From positions 1-52,477 of the forward strand of contig JAQWRT010000082.1 in assembly GCA_029243605.1 (NCBI GenBank): a stretch of DNA of 52,477 bases. Reading direction: 5' to 3'. The position numbers and the translations under genes were made by a program. Shown here one piece after another: positions 51,889-52,477 of this stretch (position 1 is its first letter; each line of letters begins with the position of its first letter). Source of the stretch: Myxococcota bacterium (GTDB taxonomy: Bacteria; Myxococcota_A; UBA9160; UBA4427). The notes under the pieces are model-generated. The model ran no database searches, had not been told where the DNA came from, and saw nothing but the letters and a program-made list of their open reading frames with translations.

Positions 51889-51924
51889 GCCGCTTGCCCC
51901 ACGCGAAGAGCCCTGGGGCGCGGC
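51889..51924. terminator. bidirectional hairpin filling a convergent gap
   Basis: GCCGC-TT-GCCCC (51889-51900) pairs with GGGGC-GCGGC (51915-51924), giving a 10-bp GC stem with a 2-base bulge and a 14-base loop. It spans exactly the 36 bp between the stop codons of two convergent genes. No long T tract follows on either side. Confidence 0.55.
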
Positions 51925-52477
51925 TTATTCGTTCGCGCCCACCGAACGGGTCAGGCTCTGGCCGTCCGCCTCGAAGACCACGCTCGAAAGACCGATCTCG
52001 CTCACCTCGAGTCCCTGGAAGGTCTCGCCCTCGTGAATTTCCACCGAGGGACCGGCGCTGGCCGATACGTAGGCGATGCGCTTTTCGGCCACCGGGTGCC
52101 ACAGGGTTCTGAGCACGCGAATCTCGGGCACGACCGGGGCTGGAGCAGCGGGCGCCGGACGGGTCTCGGGCCAACGGACCGGGACCGCCACCGGCGGCAC
52201 CTTCACCGCGACCTGAACCTCGGGCTCGGGGGCCAGCGCTTCGGGGGCCGGCTTTGCTTTGGGGGCCGGCTTCGCCGGCGCCGGATTTGTAGGTGCCGGA
52301 TTTGTAGGCGCCGGATTTATAGGCGCCGACTCGTCGACGAGTCGGGAGATCGGCGGAGGCCCGGGGCGGGCCGACGCTTCGCCCAAAATTTCGGGAGGCG
52401 CAGCCTGGGTCGGGGGGGCTTGTTGAGCCCCCTCTGAAGCGGACGCCGAAAGTCCAGCGGTCTCCACCGCCGCTTCG
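51925..52477 (-). CDS. GspB-like protein, C-terminal part (partial at window end)
   Basis: The minus-strand frame stays open to the last base, so the N-terminus is outside the window. A long Pro/Ala-rich linker contains a 15-bp tandem repeat (PAPTN, PAPTN, PAPAK). The last 70 residues (IRVLRTLWHPVAEKRIAYVS, VEIHEGETFQGLEVSEIGLSSVVFEADG) resemble the small C-terminal beta domain of type II secretion GspB/PulB, or of GspC-like proteins. If so, it is an inner-membrane protein with a periplasmic tail that helps secretin assembly. Similarity is moderate and no other secretion gene is visible. Confidence 0.6.
   Translation of the reverse strand, partial: EAAVETAGLSASASEGAQQAPPTQAAPPEILGEASARPGPPPISRLVDESAPINPAPTNPAPTNPAPAKPAPKAKPAPEALAPEPEVQVAVKVPPVAVPVRWPETRPAPAAPAPVVPEIRVLRTLWHPVAEKRIAYVSASAGPSVEIHEGETFQGLEVSEIGLSSVVFEADGQSLTRSVGANE
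52277..52329 (-). repeat. 15-bp tandem repeat in the GspB-like linker
   Basis: On the plus strand three units of the type GGCGCCGGATTTGTA plus a partial fourth run from 52277 to 52329, with two single-base differences. They encode the Asn/Thr-Pro-Ala-Pro linker and keep the frame. Confidence 0.85.

Overview
The window is about 52 kb of high-GC, gene-dense Gram-negative DNA with 46 protein genes and almost no spare sequence. The gene set (PEP-CTERM exported protein, AlgE-type barrel, SelB, several CaiB/BaiF CoA transferases, an epoxide hydrolase, a ketosteroid isomerase-like protein and a complex I membrane arm) suggests an uncultured or poorly studied deltaproteobacterial, Myxococcota-like or Binatota-like lineage. 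That is inference; no 16S gene or other marker is present. I see no tRNA, rRNA, CRISPR array, integrase or insertion sequence.

Layout. 1-1196: end of one and all of a second small-molecule kinase-like (APH fold) gene. 1212-8352: cell-surface genes, with an AlgE-like barrel divergent from a PEP-CTERM protein, a sulfatase-fold enzyme carrying an inserted beta-rich domain, and a small lipoprotein. 8399-10464: an OmpR-type regulator and its histidine kinase. 10857-19708: lipid/CoA metabolism, with a ketosteroid isomerase-like enzyme, acyl-CoA ligase, epoxide hydrolase, AMACR-type racemase, AlgH protein, double-hotdog thioesterase and a tandem CoA transferase. 19852-23119: serS overlapping selB. 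23127-30816: a seven-gene leftward operon encoding only the membrane arm of complex I (nuoA,H,J,K,L,M,N). 30981-35096: gpsA, feoAB and a lipoprotein. 35293-38397: a flippase-like/sulfatase-fold fusion. 38412-45394: msrB, small unknowns, a GST-like protein, a shikimate kinase-like protein, a HEAT protein, aat, a Met/Cys PLP enzyme, ogt and gshB. 45577-52477: PBP1A, a GAF-type histidine kinase, a hydrolase, a Nudix enzyme, a rhomboid protease and the end of a GspB-like gene.

The most unusual system is the nuo cluster. It keeps canonical gene order with every peripheral-arm gene (B,C,D,E,F,G,I) missing. Its membrane subunits have lost many of the buried charged residues that carry protons in working complex I: NuoK Glu36 is Gln; NuoM has Gln, Leu and Gln in place of Glu144, Lys234 and Lys265; NuoL has Val for Glu144; NuoJ has Gln and Ser for Glu55 and Tyr59; NuoA has Gln and Ala for Asp79 and Glu81. 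NuoN keeps its main Glu and Lys. This looks like a maintained but rewired complex I-derived membrane assembly.

Three other signals stand out. A SAM-II-like pseudoknot riboswitch lies upstream of the Met/Cys enzyme, next to a 15-bp inverted repeat that could give aat and this gene mirror-image promoters. At least six genes have TANNNT exactly 6 or 7 bases before the start codon, suggesting frequent leaderless transcription. Two sulfatase-fold proteins have unusual architectures. Comparisons with E. coli and other reference proteins were made from memory and need a computed alignment.
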